Source: Baylisascaris procyonis (taxonomy: Eukaryota > Nematoda > Chromadorea > Rhabditida > Ascarididae). From it: DNA of 64,000 nucleotides. The stretch is taken from contig JAZARR010000197.1 in NCBI GenBank assembly GCA_037389465.1, forward strand, positions 3,644,501 through 3,708,500. The letters are read 5' to 3'. The notes under the pieces were generated by a model, which had not been told where the DNA came from, searched no databases, and saw only the letters and a program-made list of their open reading frames with translations. How positions within the stretch are numbered: position 1 is the stretch's first letter; each line of letters begins with the position of its first letter. Below, piece after piece: positions 50,546-61,812 of the stretch. The position numbers and the translations under genes were made by a program.

Positions 50546-53500
50546 TTTCAATGACACAACATTTATTACGAATGCATGTCTCTTCGTATCGCCTTTTTAT
50601 TTATTTATTTATTTATTTATTGCGCTATTAATGGAAATATTAGCGATTTATTTTATTATGAAGGAAGCTGATTTCATTCAGTACACTCATAGAAAATCCA
50701 TCATTTCGGAATTATGAACACCTTACTATCTGATAATTTACACAAATAACAAACAGCAATAACAATAAGAGTCTCGTAATAATATTGAGATGAAAGTTCG
50801 CCATCGTCGATATTTCATGCTTTTTGATAAAGAATTCTTGAGAAAAAAAATACGAGGAAATAAGGCGTTCATTTTTTTTTATTTAGGTGAAGCTGCTAAA
50901 CTTAAAGATAAAGCTCATTTATTCATGCTCATTAAGCTAGTAAAAACTTACCGGCTGTCAGTAAGAATCGTTATGATTGCTTTTCCGCTCGAATATTAGC
51001 AATTTCCAAAAAGACTGACATTGAAATCAATCCGAAATCAAGATTATTAACACCGATAAAACTTCATAATATATTTATTTGCAGCAATATTTCTCACTAA
51101 ACACAAAACAACGACTAAGGAATTCATTGTTATTGCATGCATTCTTCTTCTTAATATTTTCCATATCATTACTGTCGACATCATCGGTCTATACATCATT
51201 TTTGGAATCGATATGTCCTCAATTCACATCATTTGCATCGATGATGGAATTTTTCGATTCTATATTACTCTCAAAACAAAATATTTCTTATATATTTGCA
51301 ACTTGTTATATTCTTATAACAACAGTTTCATTTTCGTTTACACTTCTTTCATTGTCCACTCTTATTTGGGAGGATATCGTTCGTTCAAAGGTTACAATGC
51401 ATTCACAAATACGACAACTCTATATTGTGCAGGTTTATTTTTAATAGTTATTTCTTGTTTTATTTATCTTTTATCACCTATGCAATAAACATCTAATGAA
51501 TATGCTTCTAAAGTAGGTAATTTGTAAGTTATGAGCATTATCAGTGATAGCAACTTTTGCATAATTTGGGCAAACGTTAGACGCTCTAAGTGGGCAAATA
51601 ACGAAGAAAAGGGGAGGGGAGCAAATAACGAAGAAAGGGGTGGGGGGGCAAATAACGAAGAAAGGGGTGGGGGGGGCAAATAACGAAGAAAGGGGTGGGG
51701 GGGGGCAAATAACGAAGAAAGGGGTGGGGGGGGCAAATAACGAAGAAAGGGGTGGGGGGGGGCAAATAACGAAGAAAGGGGTGGGGGGGGCAAATAACGA
51801 AGAAAAGGGGTGGGGTGGGGGGGCAAATAACGAAGAAAAGGGTGGGAGGGGGCAAATAACGAAGAAAAGGGGTGGGGTGGGGGGGCAAATAACGAAGAAA
51901 AGGGTGGGAGGGGGCAAATAACGAAGAAAAGGGGTGGGGTGGGGGGCAAATAACGAAGAAAGGGGTGGGAGGGGGCAAATAACGAAGAAAGGGGTGGGGG
52001 GGCAAATAACGAAGAAAAGGGGTGGGGTGGGGGGCAAATAACGAAGAAAGGGGTGGGGGGGGGCAAATAACGAAGAAAAGGGGTGGGGTGGGGGGGCAAA
52101 TAACGAAGAAAGGGGTGGGAGGGGGCAAATAACGAAGAAAGGGGTGGGGGGGGGGCAAATAACGAAGAAAAGGGGGGGGGGGCAAATAACGAAGAAAAGG
52201 GGGGACAAATAACGAAGAAAGGGGTGGGGGGGGCAAATAACGAAGAAAGGGGTGGGGGGGGGCAAATAACGAAGAAAGGGGTGGGGGGGGGGCAAATAAC
52301 GAAGAAAGGGGTGGGGGGGGCAAATAACGAAGAAAAGGGGTGGGGTGGGGGGCAAATAACGAAGAAAAGGGTGGGAGGGGGCAAATAACGAAGAAAAGGG
52401 GTGGGGTGGGGGGGCAAATAACGAAGAAAGGGGTGGGGGGGCAAATAACGAAGAAAGGGGTGGGGGGGGCAAATAACGAAGAAAGGGGTGGGGGGGGGCA
52501 AATAACGAAGAAAGGGGTGGGGGGGGGCAAATAACGAAGAAAGGGGTGGGGGGGGGGCAAATAACGAAGAAAAGGGGTGGGGTGGGGGGGCAAATAACGA
52601 AGAAAAGGGTGGGAGGGGGCAAATAACGAAGAAAAGGGGTGGGGTGGGGGGGCAAATAACGAAGAAAGGGGTGGGAGGGGGCAAATAACGAAGAAAGGGG
52701 TGGGGGGGCAAATAACGAAGAAAAGGGGTGGGGTGGGGGGGCAAATAACGAAGAAAGGGGTGGGGGGGGGGCAAATAACGAAGAAAAGGGGTGGGGTGGG
52801 GGGGCAAATAACGAAGAAAGGGGTGGGAGGGGGCAAATAACGAAGAAAGGGGTGGGGGGGGGGCAAATAACGAAGAAAAGGGGGGGGGGGCAAATAACGA
52901 AGAAAAGGGGGGGACAAATAACGAAGAAAGGGGTGGGGGGGGGCAAATAACGAAGAAAGGGGTGGGAGGGGGAGGGAAATTAGTAGTGAATATTTTTCTA
53001 ATAAACGCTTAAAATACTTGCAATTTTTAGATTGAATTACTCGCCGCAGGCACATTCGTGATGATTTGTTCAATTGCTATTATTTCTTATGGCGACGATT
53101 TTCTTTCATATACTCCATTTGCTTTCATATCGTTAAGGTTAGACGTTTATGGCGTTCGTTCTTTCTATGCACCGACTGATTTCACCGTAAGATTTGAGGG
53201 GATAAAGGGTGGAGGGAGGGGGATAAGAGGCTTTTTGCATCAGGAAATGGTTCAAAGAATCGTTGAAAGCGATTTCTTTTCATGAGGAATTTCTAAATTT
53301 CGTATTAATTTGTCTCATAAAGAATTAATGCATAGAATATGCCATCGTATAGGTGGGGATATTGAATTAGGATATAAGGGATGGAGATATTGAGTTTTCG
53401 ACGGGTTATCTCGGCATTTTTTTTTTAAATATAAACTTAAAAGGCATACTAAGACATGGGTTTTACTCAACAAGTTTTATCACTGTAAGGTTTCAACCTT

Positions 53501-55777
53501 CAAGCAGATCAGCTAACGAGGATAGGTAAACCGATGCAATATTGCTGTGACACCAATTTCATAAAAATCTATAAATCGCATTAAATTAATCAATGTTATA
53601 TAGTGAAAACTTGATCGTAAACCTATTCTTGCATTGTTTGACGGTTATATTGCAGCATTTTGGCATCTCCGATCACTGCACTTTTCCTTTGCTCGTTTAT
53701 ATTACCGTGTACGAATTCGAGAGGTGCTATAGGTGGTTTAATGACGGGTTATCTTGGAATCGGTATACTCTCGTTGATTCATTTCCGTGCATCAGTAAGT
53801 TTTATTTCGTAGACGAATAAGATACCTTGATGGCTATTAGCTATGTATTTTCGAATAGCTTAATACCCGGTACAATTGCAGTTAGTTGCTTATGTTTCCA
53901 GAGATGTTTTATTTGTAGTCGGCTGATATCCGAGTTTATAGCTTTCCTCCGAGTGCTTGTAAAATAGATTCAAGTGAGGATAACCGGATACCCGAACGGA
54001 TTATCGTCGACAGTCGTGATTTTATCCGGAAATTATCCCGATATTTTCCCAAAAAAATGTGAAAATCAGAATCGTCTAATGAATGTGGAAATCATGAATG
54101 GATTCGTTATTTCTTCCTATATTTTCAGCTCATATCTACTTCTGAATATATTTTAGGTGGTTCTTTTCCCGATGGGTGGTTGTTTAAATGCAACATCTAT
54201 CATAACGACTAGCCATGCTCTAGAAGCCGTTCAAATCGACAATTCGACACTTATTTCAATATTGTCGACTAATACGCCCATTGTATCCGAGTTGCCATCT
54301 CTGTTTATGTATTTCCTCCAAACGATGCCATTCTCGCTATTTCCGCTTGTTGCATTTCTTGTAAGTTGATTCTTTTCCTTCTATTAATATTGTTTGAAAA
54401 TTGTCAAAGTTTTTTTTTATATTCAACTGTCCGATTACAAATACAACTCTGGCCGTTCTTGTTAACGTATATCAAGAAGCACATATCGTGAAAAATTCTA
54501 CGATGTGCTTTCCCACTCATTCTTATTTAGCGACATTGTTTTTTCGATTGTATTTTTGAATTTTTATTCTAAAATTTACTCCAAAATTGCTTTAAAATGA
54601 AAGATTATTAAAAAGGGAAAATATTTAGAAATAACATTGGCAACCAATGAACGAATACCTTCAGATATCATGTCTGTCAATGATATTTATATCACTATGT
54701 TTTGGTGGTGAGGAAATGATGACATTGGATTGGAATTTGATTACATGTGCTCGGTTAGCTCATGCTGTACTACGTCATCGTACGATTACAGCTCGTTCAC
54801 GAAGAGCATTCATTGAAAGTGAATCGTTCAGGTATTACTTCTAATTTACTATACACAAACCTTTATATCATTTCTAATGTCGCTTACCCACTATCGTGAA
54901 CTGAACCTTTTATATCCTTACTGATGTAGGTTATCATAAAATCGTAATTTTTGGCCACGACGACTGAGAGTTTTACTCAGACCTATGATCGGAGGCTCAT
55001 TTCCATACAAGGAACTTCTTCCTTTTGCAAAAGTTTTTTGTCCATATTAAGATTGGACCTCTAAGGTGGCATAATGTAACCGGATTAGGAAATAAAATGT
55101 TGGTTTTAGAGGTTGCTGCTATGAAAATTGCTTTTATTTTCTATGCAGTGGATAAATTACGATTTGAACAATGAAACGCTTTCGGGCACAAAACGTTTTT
55201 TTTTTTAAAGAAAGTTTCCCTTCATTTCAAATTCATCTTAATACTTTCTTCGGTCTCATTTTCAATTCTTTGGTGATTCTTTTCAATTTATTCTAGATGA
55301 TTCGTGTTTGCATTATTCACCTAATTCATTAACTCTGACATTCACCGCCAAATTTTCATCTATCAGCATAATGCGATTGTTGTTGGAAGCAATCCAGCCG
55401 GCTCTTCGTTTTCGCGTTATATATCATATCTATATCTTATTTTTAATTAGCATTTTTCCTGCATTCACATGAAACATTTTATAAAAACTCGTAGTGATCC
55501 TGTCCATAGTCTGCGTATATGTATATATGTATTTCCGATATTTTTCACTAGTGTATTATTGCAGCCTCTTCTTTGCATACTCTCTATTATATATGTATTC
55601 TACGAGCATATAGCTTTATTCAGCATACCATAAATTTAAAATTTTCACTGAATTTACGAATGAATAACGCCCATTTCAATAGATTTTTTCAGATATGCAC
55701 AACAGACGCCATATCCGGATATCAGTTATCGAAATACGAAAGGGGATCCATTTCTTGAGAGGCAAAAGCTCACCTAA
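44177..55777 (+). CDS. SLC5-type sodium/solute symporter, divergent
   Basis: A multi-pass plasma-membrane transporter of the sodium:solute symporter family; the substrate is unknown. Exons: 44177-44296, 44748-44838, 47010-47147, 47890-48095, 48863-49036, 51085-51432, 53031-53137, 53656-53794, 54157-54360, 54665-54831, 55693-55777; every phase matches, giving 592 residues, the usual SLC5 length, with about 12-13 hydrophobic segments. Family landmarks in order: YLFLRFH (residues about 107-113), YGGQTTIAAP, HIWIAFSLGILNG, YQQYFSLNTKQRLRN, TVSFSF...WEDIV (about 323-342), and SPITALFLCSFILPCTNSRG followed by AIGG, the equivalent of the GPxxGLFxLGxxxPxxNxxG signature. The start ATG follows an acceptor (TTTTTTCAG at 44153-44161), suggesting a leader exon or trans-splicing. 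Several residues normally conserved for Na+ binding differ (see findings). Confidence 0.85.
49163..49330. repeat. Degenerate GGTATAAATGGTATAAAGGG repeat
   Basis: About eight diverged copies of ATGGTATAAAGGGGG-like units in the SLC5 intron after the exon ending at 49036. No coding function is apparent. Confidence 0.7.
50464..50622. repeat. TTTA microsatellites (two tracts)
   Basis: A pure ATTT/TTTA tract of about 85 bp at 50464-50548 and a second one near 50597-50622, in the same SLC5 intron. The open frame across them (repeated YLFI) is not a gene. Confidence 0.95.
51594..52976. repeat. 1.4-kb G-rich minisatellite in an SLC5 intron
   Basis: About 45 tandem copies of GGCAAATAACGAAGAAAGGG followed by GTGGGGGG-type tails, with unit lengths of roughly 27-36 bp differing mainly in G-run length and in the presence of GTGGGGTGGGG. 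It lies between exons ending at 51432 and starting at 53031. Every unit carries multiple G-tracts on the strand matching the pre-mRNA, so quadruplex formation is plausible. The reverse strand of the unit has no stop codon in any frame. Confidence 0.97.
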
Positions 55778-55889
55778 GTGAATCGATACGTATTCACCAC
55801 AACTATGAAGAGTCGATACGGTGGATATAAATAGTGATTACTGTAAGTATTGTTTCGCTGTAATATTACTAAATACCAATATAAACACA

Positions 55890-55895
55890 TTTATT
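55890..55895 (-). terminator. Candidate poly(A) signal of the arrestin gene
   Basis: AATAAA on the minus strand, about 250 bp past the arrestin stop codon at 56149. It lies inside the 3' flank of the opposing SLC5 gene. Confidence 0.45.
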
Positions 55896-55937
55896 TTTGT
55901 AGTATGAAAACTCTGCATCGCGCGCTATTTGCATGTG

Positions 55938-55943
55938 AATAAA
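55938..55943 (+). terminator. Candidate poly(A) signal of the SLC5 gene
   Basis: AATAAA on the plus strand, 161 bp after the SLC5 stop codon. It lies about 45 bp beyond the opposing signal, so the two 3' ends would overlap. Confidence 0.45.
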
Positions 55944-56148
55944 TTTAATTGTTTCTTATTTAGCAATAGAATAGTGCCACCAATCTGTCAATATTCCTTA
56001 TGAGAAAAGTGTTTATGATGTCTATAGATATATATATTCAAAAAAAATGTCGTCTAATTACGAAATGTTTCTTTGTATTGGGATGGATTAAGGCTTTGAA
56101 ATATTTCTGAAATGGGGCACTCATCAAAAGTTGAAATGTTTCAATCGT

Positions 56149-59100
56149 CTATTCGATTTCTTCAATTTTTAATATCGATTGGCCTTCATATTCGGTTCGC
56201 CTATTGCGATTGAATGATTTCGAGGAAAATTGAGATAATGGTGGCACATTTCTATAGGGAATATGTTGTGGAACAAATAATGCCGAACTTGGTAGAGCAC
56301 CATATGAAGCAAACGTATAAGGAGGTGGTGGAGGTGGGAAAAATGCCGGCAATTGAGAGGAATGAGTACGCGATGACGATTTATTGGCTTCAGGTGAATG
56401 GTATTTAGGGCCCATAATTGCAAGAAATGATGGATTAATCGGTGTTGTTGGCTTGCCTGTACCGATCACCACTGGAATTTCAATCGGTGGACATTCATGT
56501 ACACATACGGCTATATGATAGGAACATTGTACGAGTGCACCATGGCATGAAAATGTCGGATATGCATCCATTGGTACCTAAATTAAAAATTTTAGAAAAA
56601 AGGATTTTAGATTAAATCAGACAAATTAAATCATATCAAATCGAATAATAGATCGAATATAAGATATTTGGAAGGTGGATTTTTGAATAAAGGGGGTAGA
56701 TTCAAGGTCTTCCGTCATTTGTTATGGTCATACCCTCTCATTGCTTAACTAGAGAGAAACTTTTTTGAATTTTGATGGACTCTTTGAAAAATTTTTCCAT
56801 CCGGGATTTAATTTTTAATTTAACTCTCAAGTTTTAGCTCGAAATATTGGTCTTTACCATCAAAATGCTTTCGTAAATGCTTTATGAGAGCTGATGATGT
56901 ATCGTTGACTGGGAGATATCGTTCCAGATAGGGGTTTGTCTGCATATCTAGCTATCGCTGTGTGGCCGTTTACTTATTAAGCAGTTGAATATTCTTAGGG
57001 TGGTTCAGCTGAGCAAATTTTATAGGGCTATATAGAACACAGGAAAGTTGGTTATGTATATTTGAATGACAGCTACCTGATTCTACTACCCTTCTTTTCC
57101 TGTTGCTATTCAATGAAATCCATTCGTTGAAGATGAATATGATTGGGTGATTTTAATATGGCGGAAAAAGAATACATTTGAACGCAAAGGCTATATTAGC
57201 TTAAAGTCAACGAATAATTTGATGTCTGAGGGGAATATAATCGCGAGAAATGAGTTGAATAATCAAATGCTTAGCTTACCTGCAAGGTATGTTCGAACGA
57301 AGTCACCGATTGTAAAGGCACTGTTGCGATTGGGAAATGTGCAATAGTTGTTGCTCTGAAAGCATATCAAGTGATAATGCTCATCTTGTATCCATTTAAC
57401 AACGAACGAACGAGAATATTGATGCATGTTTGAACCTATTTCACAATTTTCTTGTTTTTATTGACCTAATGAGAGTTGAATACAATGCTGCTGAGTTAAT
57501 TAGTAGATAATGTGATTCTGTTCATAATTGTTTATTTTTTTTTTGTTTTTATTCATTTCAATGAACTTACGAATTTTTTTCGTTGCCTTTGCAACGGCAT
57601 CGAATGGTGATAACAAGTTCGACGAGACCTCCTTTCACTGGATTCGATGGATGTTCATTGAGGATCTCTCCGTGAACCACTATTCGCTCACCTAAAATTC
57701 ATTGAAAAAAAAAGGTGACCTGAGTGAAGTAATTAAGGAGAAAATGTTCATTACATCGATACGATATTTAAATTAGTAAGCTTAATTGCGAAGTGCATAT
57801 TTATGAACGATAAAAATTGAATTGAAATATGAACCTTGTACAAATGCCGCTTTTTGCAATTCGATAGTAATACTTGTATTGATTTTATTGAAACAGAATA
57901 ACTTCCGACGAAATGTTTTATGAATACGAATTGGTGCCCGATAGGGAATAAATTGTGATATATCCACTTTGGGTAGTACAGTAACCGGACGAATTTGTAG
58001 CACTTCCGATTGACCAAATCTACCATTTATTCGTAGCTGTAATGCGCAAATATTGCTTAAATAGATTCTGAAGCTTTCAAAAAACAAAGGAAGATACCAT
58101 ACTAATTCAATCTATACTACCAGAACGAAATGGATCTTCTGCATTTACTCGATGGGAAATTCGTCATGCGACATTTGCGCCACATTTATACTCCACTAGG
58201 TATGCTGCTAAAATGCTCTGAAATTGCTACATTGTTTTTTTTTCGAATTAGTTTTATTATCTACTGATTATACTTTGATTTTGCATAAGAGTATGCTACC
58301 TCTCTCCGGAATTGAATATAAACCGATTTCATTTTAAAAAGAGACCTCATTTGCCCAAATATCTCATATCTGGCGATAATTTATGGGTAAATAATTGGCA
58401 ACTGGGAAAGATGGTATATCATTATGCATCAAAATTCCATGAAAATGGGATGATTCAGTCGCTTTTTTTTTGCTTCAAATGAGCTGAAAATATCGGCGTA
58501 ATGGGGGGGGGGGAAGGGGGTATGATTCGATGTGAGTGCGTTAACCTTTAAATTGTTGTTCACTCAACCTTTCGTCTATATTGTGAACGATCCGATTCGT
58601 TTTTTTTTGTTCATTTCCAAAGGTGCACTGCAAGAGTCATCACGTACCCCTTGGAAAGACTGGTTCCTGCATCGTTTTTTTCGAGATATTTGCCGTTTAT
58701 TTCTTACAAAGAACATGAACAGATGATCAATTAAGAACGTAGAGAAGAGCGCAAACGGAGCTGATATGATGTGAACTCTTGTATTCTATTCATTGATCGA
58801 TCACTTATATTAGTCATCAACAAGTAATGAGAACGTAGAGAGTAATGCATATGATTTTTTTTAGTATGCAAATTTTTATGTAAATTATGCAGATTAATCG
58901 CTTATGCAAAATTCGACAATGAGGGGGTATAAATAAAACTTTGCAAAAATGGTCTGATATTTGCAGATGGAATTACTTGAGGTGATGCTATCACGATTTC
59001 TAGCAGCAAATAGCCGATGAACAAGAAAAATACTTACTCGAACAGTGATAGCATATTCGACGGCACCATTCTTAGCAAAAAATGTTCCCGGTGTATTATT

Positions 59101-61812
59101 GTCGAGTGCAATATGTGATTCGTGAGTATAATGTCCAGCTAGAGCACGAAGTTTGCCGGTCGTTGAACGCCATTGTCGAATGAGTGCATCAAAATCGAGT
59201 CGTATGGCGCTTAACGAACGAAGCTCACTTTGACTCGAGAATGCGGTACGTACAATACCTTCGAAATAACCGATCAACGATGCGATCGATACCGAATGAA
59301 CGAAATCGAATTCAACAATGATGGTAAATGGCTGCAAAAATGATCCTCTCATATGAGTTATTTTCAATGATTACGTCTTGAAAAACACAGTTAAATAAAC
59401 GTAATATGAGGGACAATTTGTATAATAGGGCAGCAGGTAGCCAAAACGACTTCTATATTGATCTGCCAGTAGTACCTTATTGCCGAAACTACGGTATCTA
59501 CCAGCTGAGTTATTACTGTAGAATTAAATATTATAGAGCATCTTTATGGATCATATTGTTGGGGGGTTCAATAGGAGTGAAAGCATGCTCGGTAATCGTT
59601 GTTCGTTTTTTTTATCTTCCAGGTCGTCTTGTTACCATGATCATGTGGGGGCAAAAATATAAGCCATTTTGCAATGGTAGTGATATGATAGTGTTATCAT
59701 TAAAAAAGTGGGACACACAAATAAAAATTAACGACAATATTTAGTGGGTGGCCTTTAAATCAAAAAAAAGGAAAGAGAATGGCACAAGAAAAGAGAATCA
59801 AATCAGTTCATCGTCTCTTAATCACGTTTCTTGATTGACCGATTAAATTAGTTCAATCAAATTCAGCATAAAATCGCAATTTAACGATCGATTACGTACG
59901 ATAGTTTAATAGTCTTGTTGAGTTCATTGCTTTAAATTTTATTCAGATTGGAAAACCTATCAGATAGTTTTCTTTTTCGATGAGCAAGTTTTTAAAGTGG
60001 AATATTAATGTTTATTTTTACAAAAAAAAATGTTTTTCTCATAGCTAAAGAAGGTATATGTATATATAGGTATATGTATATATAGTTATTCACGAAAACA
60101 AGAAAGAAGAGAAGAGTAGAGATGAGAAGTTCGAAAGAAGTTTTCGATAAAACTTGAAAATTTGAATTCGAAGGCATAGAGGATTTTTAATAAAAATGTA
60201 TTTTTCAAGAAAAAAGAGGGCTAATTTGAAGAAAAGATGGCACTATGAAATTCTTTGCTTGTTAAAAAAAGATTTATGAAAAAGAATAAGGAAAGACGTT
60301 TATTGTGATCAAAGATCTGAAAGATTTCATGCAAATATTTGTGATATGTTGATCAAATAACATTGCGATACGCATCATGATCTAGTTGTGTTATCAAAAT
60401 TGCTAACAATAACGCTATATATACGTCTGTAATGATGCGATAACTTCACTATCTGAACCTTATCGTTGATTTTTGTATTATATTTTTGTATTATGTGGAT
60501 TTTTACTTTTAATAGGCGTATTATAGTGATATCATTTCTATGCATAGATATATGTATATATATTTGTTTGTCTCCAAAATTTCAATCGTTGAAGGCCATT
60601 AAACCGATCAATAACAATTTTGCAATGCATTGAATTAAAAAGCGTTTCCTTAATGAAAACTCTTTACATCGGATTAGCTAAAATAAATTGCATTGTTTTG
60701 CAAATTTTTTTTTTCATTAAATAGGCTGTGTTAGATAAGAAACTATTCAAAAGTACTATATATATATTTAAAGAAGGTAGGGAATGACATATGTAGGGGA
60801 TTTGATTGAAACAAATGCTTAGAAATGCTTCAAACAAATTTGATAGATTGTTTCCGTTTATGTTGAGGAATTCCTTGCAATAGAAGATACACCTTGAATA
60901 TTGTATAATGCGATTGAAATGTACATATGGGCGTTTTCGATGTGCATTACATTCACTCAACCTTGAATTTATTAGCGAACGTAACATTGGTGAATTGCAC
61001 ACGCAATTATCATCACTAAATTTTTCTACGCCAATTATTTGTCAAGTATGCACAAATATCTGTGCAAATTTATTGTTTTTAAATGAAGATAGTCGAACGA
61101 GGGAACGGTTTAGAGGAGGGAAGAGCTAAGAAGAACAGGAATAGGAGCCGGGTAAGGAAGAATGAGAGGAGGGAACTAAAAAAATGGTCTTCAGATTCCT
61201 TAGTGACAGAGGAGGAGAGAGTTAGGACGATTAAAGGAGGGGTGGGGCTGGAAAGAGTGTCTTTTGATTTCCTTAGTGATTCGAATCGAATATTCATCCT
61301 GGAATCCACGCTAGAAATTCTTTTTTATTCGATTTCAAACTATTCTAAATGAACGCTACTGATATCATATATTATTTAAGAAATATTAAAAAATTTTCAC
61401 CTTATATAATGCTCATTCTTTAGCAATATTTCTATGTTGAAGAATTTTTCTATCATCATTATTTTAAGTGGAAAAAAAAATTTCATAAATTTGAGGAATT
61501 TCATTAAATTCTAATATGGATGGTTTAGATAACTAAATAATTATCACATATTTAATTAAATAATATAAAAGTATCTCATATTTGACATAAATTTATGATC
61601 TATGGGCATAAGTCTCTGATCTGTGATAGTGATCTATAACATATAACATAAACGAATGATATTCCATATAAATTTATGGCCATAAATCAATTAGTGTTAA
61701 CAATAAATGTTTATCAAGATCATTAGTTATAACAAGAACAAATAGTGCTTACTTTATTGGCGATCACTGTTGATGGACAAGTAAGGCGCACTATAGACCG
61801 CTCTTTCTTCAT
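56149..61812 (-). CDS. Alpha-arrestin (ARRDC-like) with PPxY tail
   Basis: An arrestin-domain adaptor expected to link membrane cargo to NEDD4-family ubiquitin ligases. Minus-strand exons: 61812-61753, 59331-59038, 58036-57835, 57691-57571, 57355-57280, 56577-56149; phases agree throughout and give 393 residues. The N-domain runs through FTIIVEFDFVHSVS, LRSLSAIRLDFDALIRQW and KNGAVEYAITVR. The linker and C-domain show PVTVLPKVDISQFIPY, CFNKINTSITIELQKAAFVQ (then GERIVVHGEILNEHPSN) and CSYHIAVCVHECPPIEIPVV, then IGTGKP, the usual end of the arrestin fold. The tail is Pro/Ser-rich with PPPPPPY at residues 332-338. The first exon (20 codons, MKKERSIVRLTCPS) is assigned by its phase-0 donor AAA|GTAAGC and a following 2.4 kb intron; it is the least certain part. 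Confidence 0.88.
60050..60085. repeat. GGTATATGTATATATA short repeat
   Basis: Two and a half copies of a roughly 18-bp TA-rich unit in the first intron of the arrestin gene. Confidence 0.6.

Noticed and set aside
50448..50717. 89-codon ORF with repeated YLFI
   Set aside because: Translation of a TTTA microsatellite.
51464..53073. Three long minus-strand ORFs (447, 490 and 495 codons)
   Set aside because: They are produced by a tandem repeat that lacks stop codons in all frames and lie within an SLC5 intron; no domain or splice context supports coding.
53093..53190. Longer version of the SLC5 exon ending at ...DFT|GTAAGA
   Set aside because: The shorter donor TTAAG|GTTAGA joins in phase to the exon at 53656 carrying the SLC5 signature; the longer one would skip that signature.
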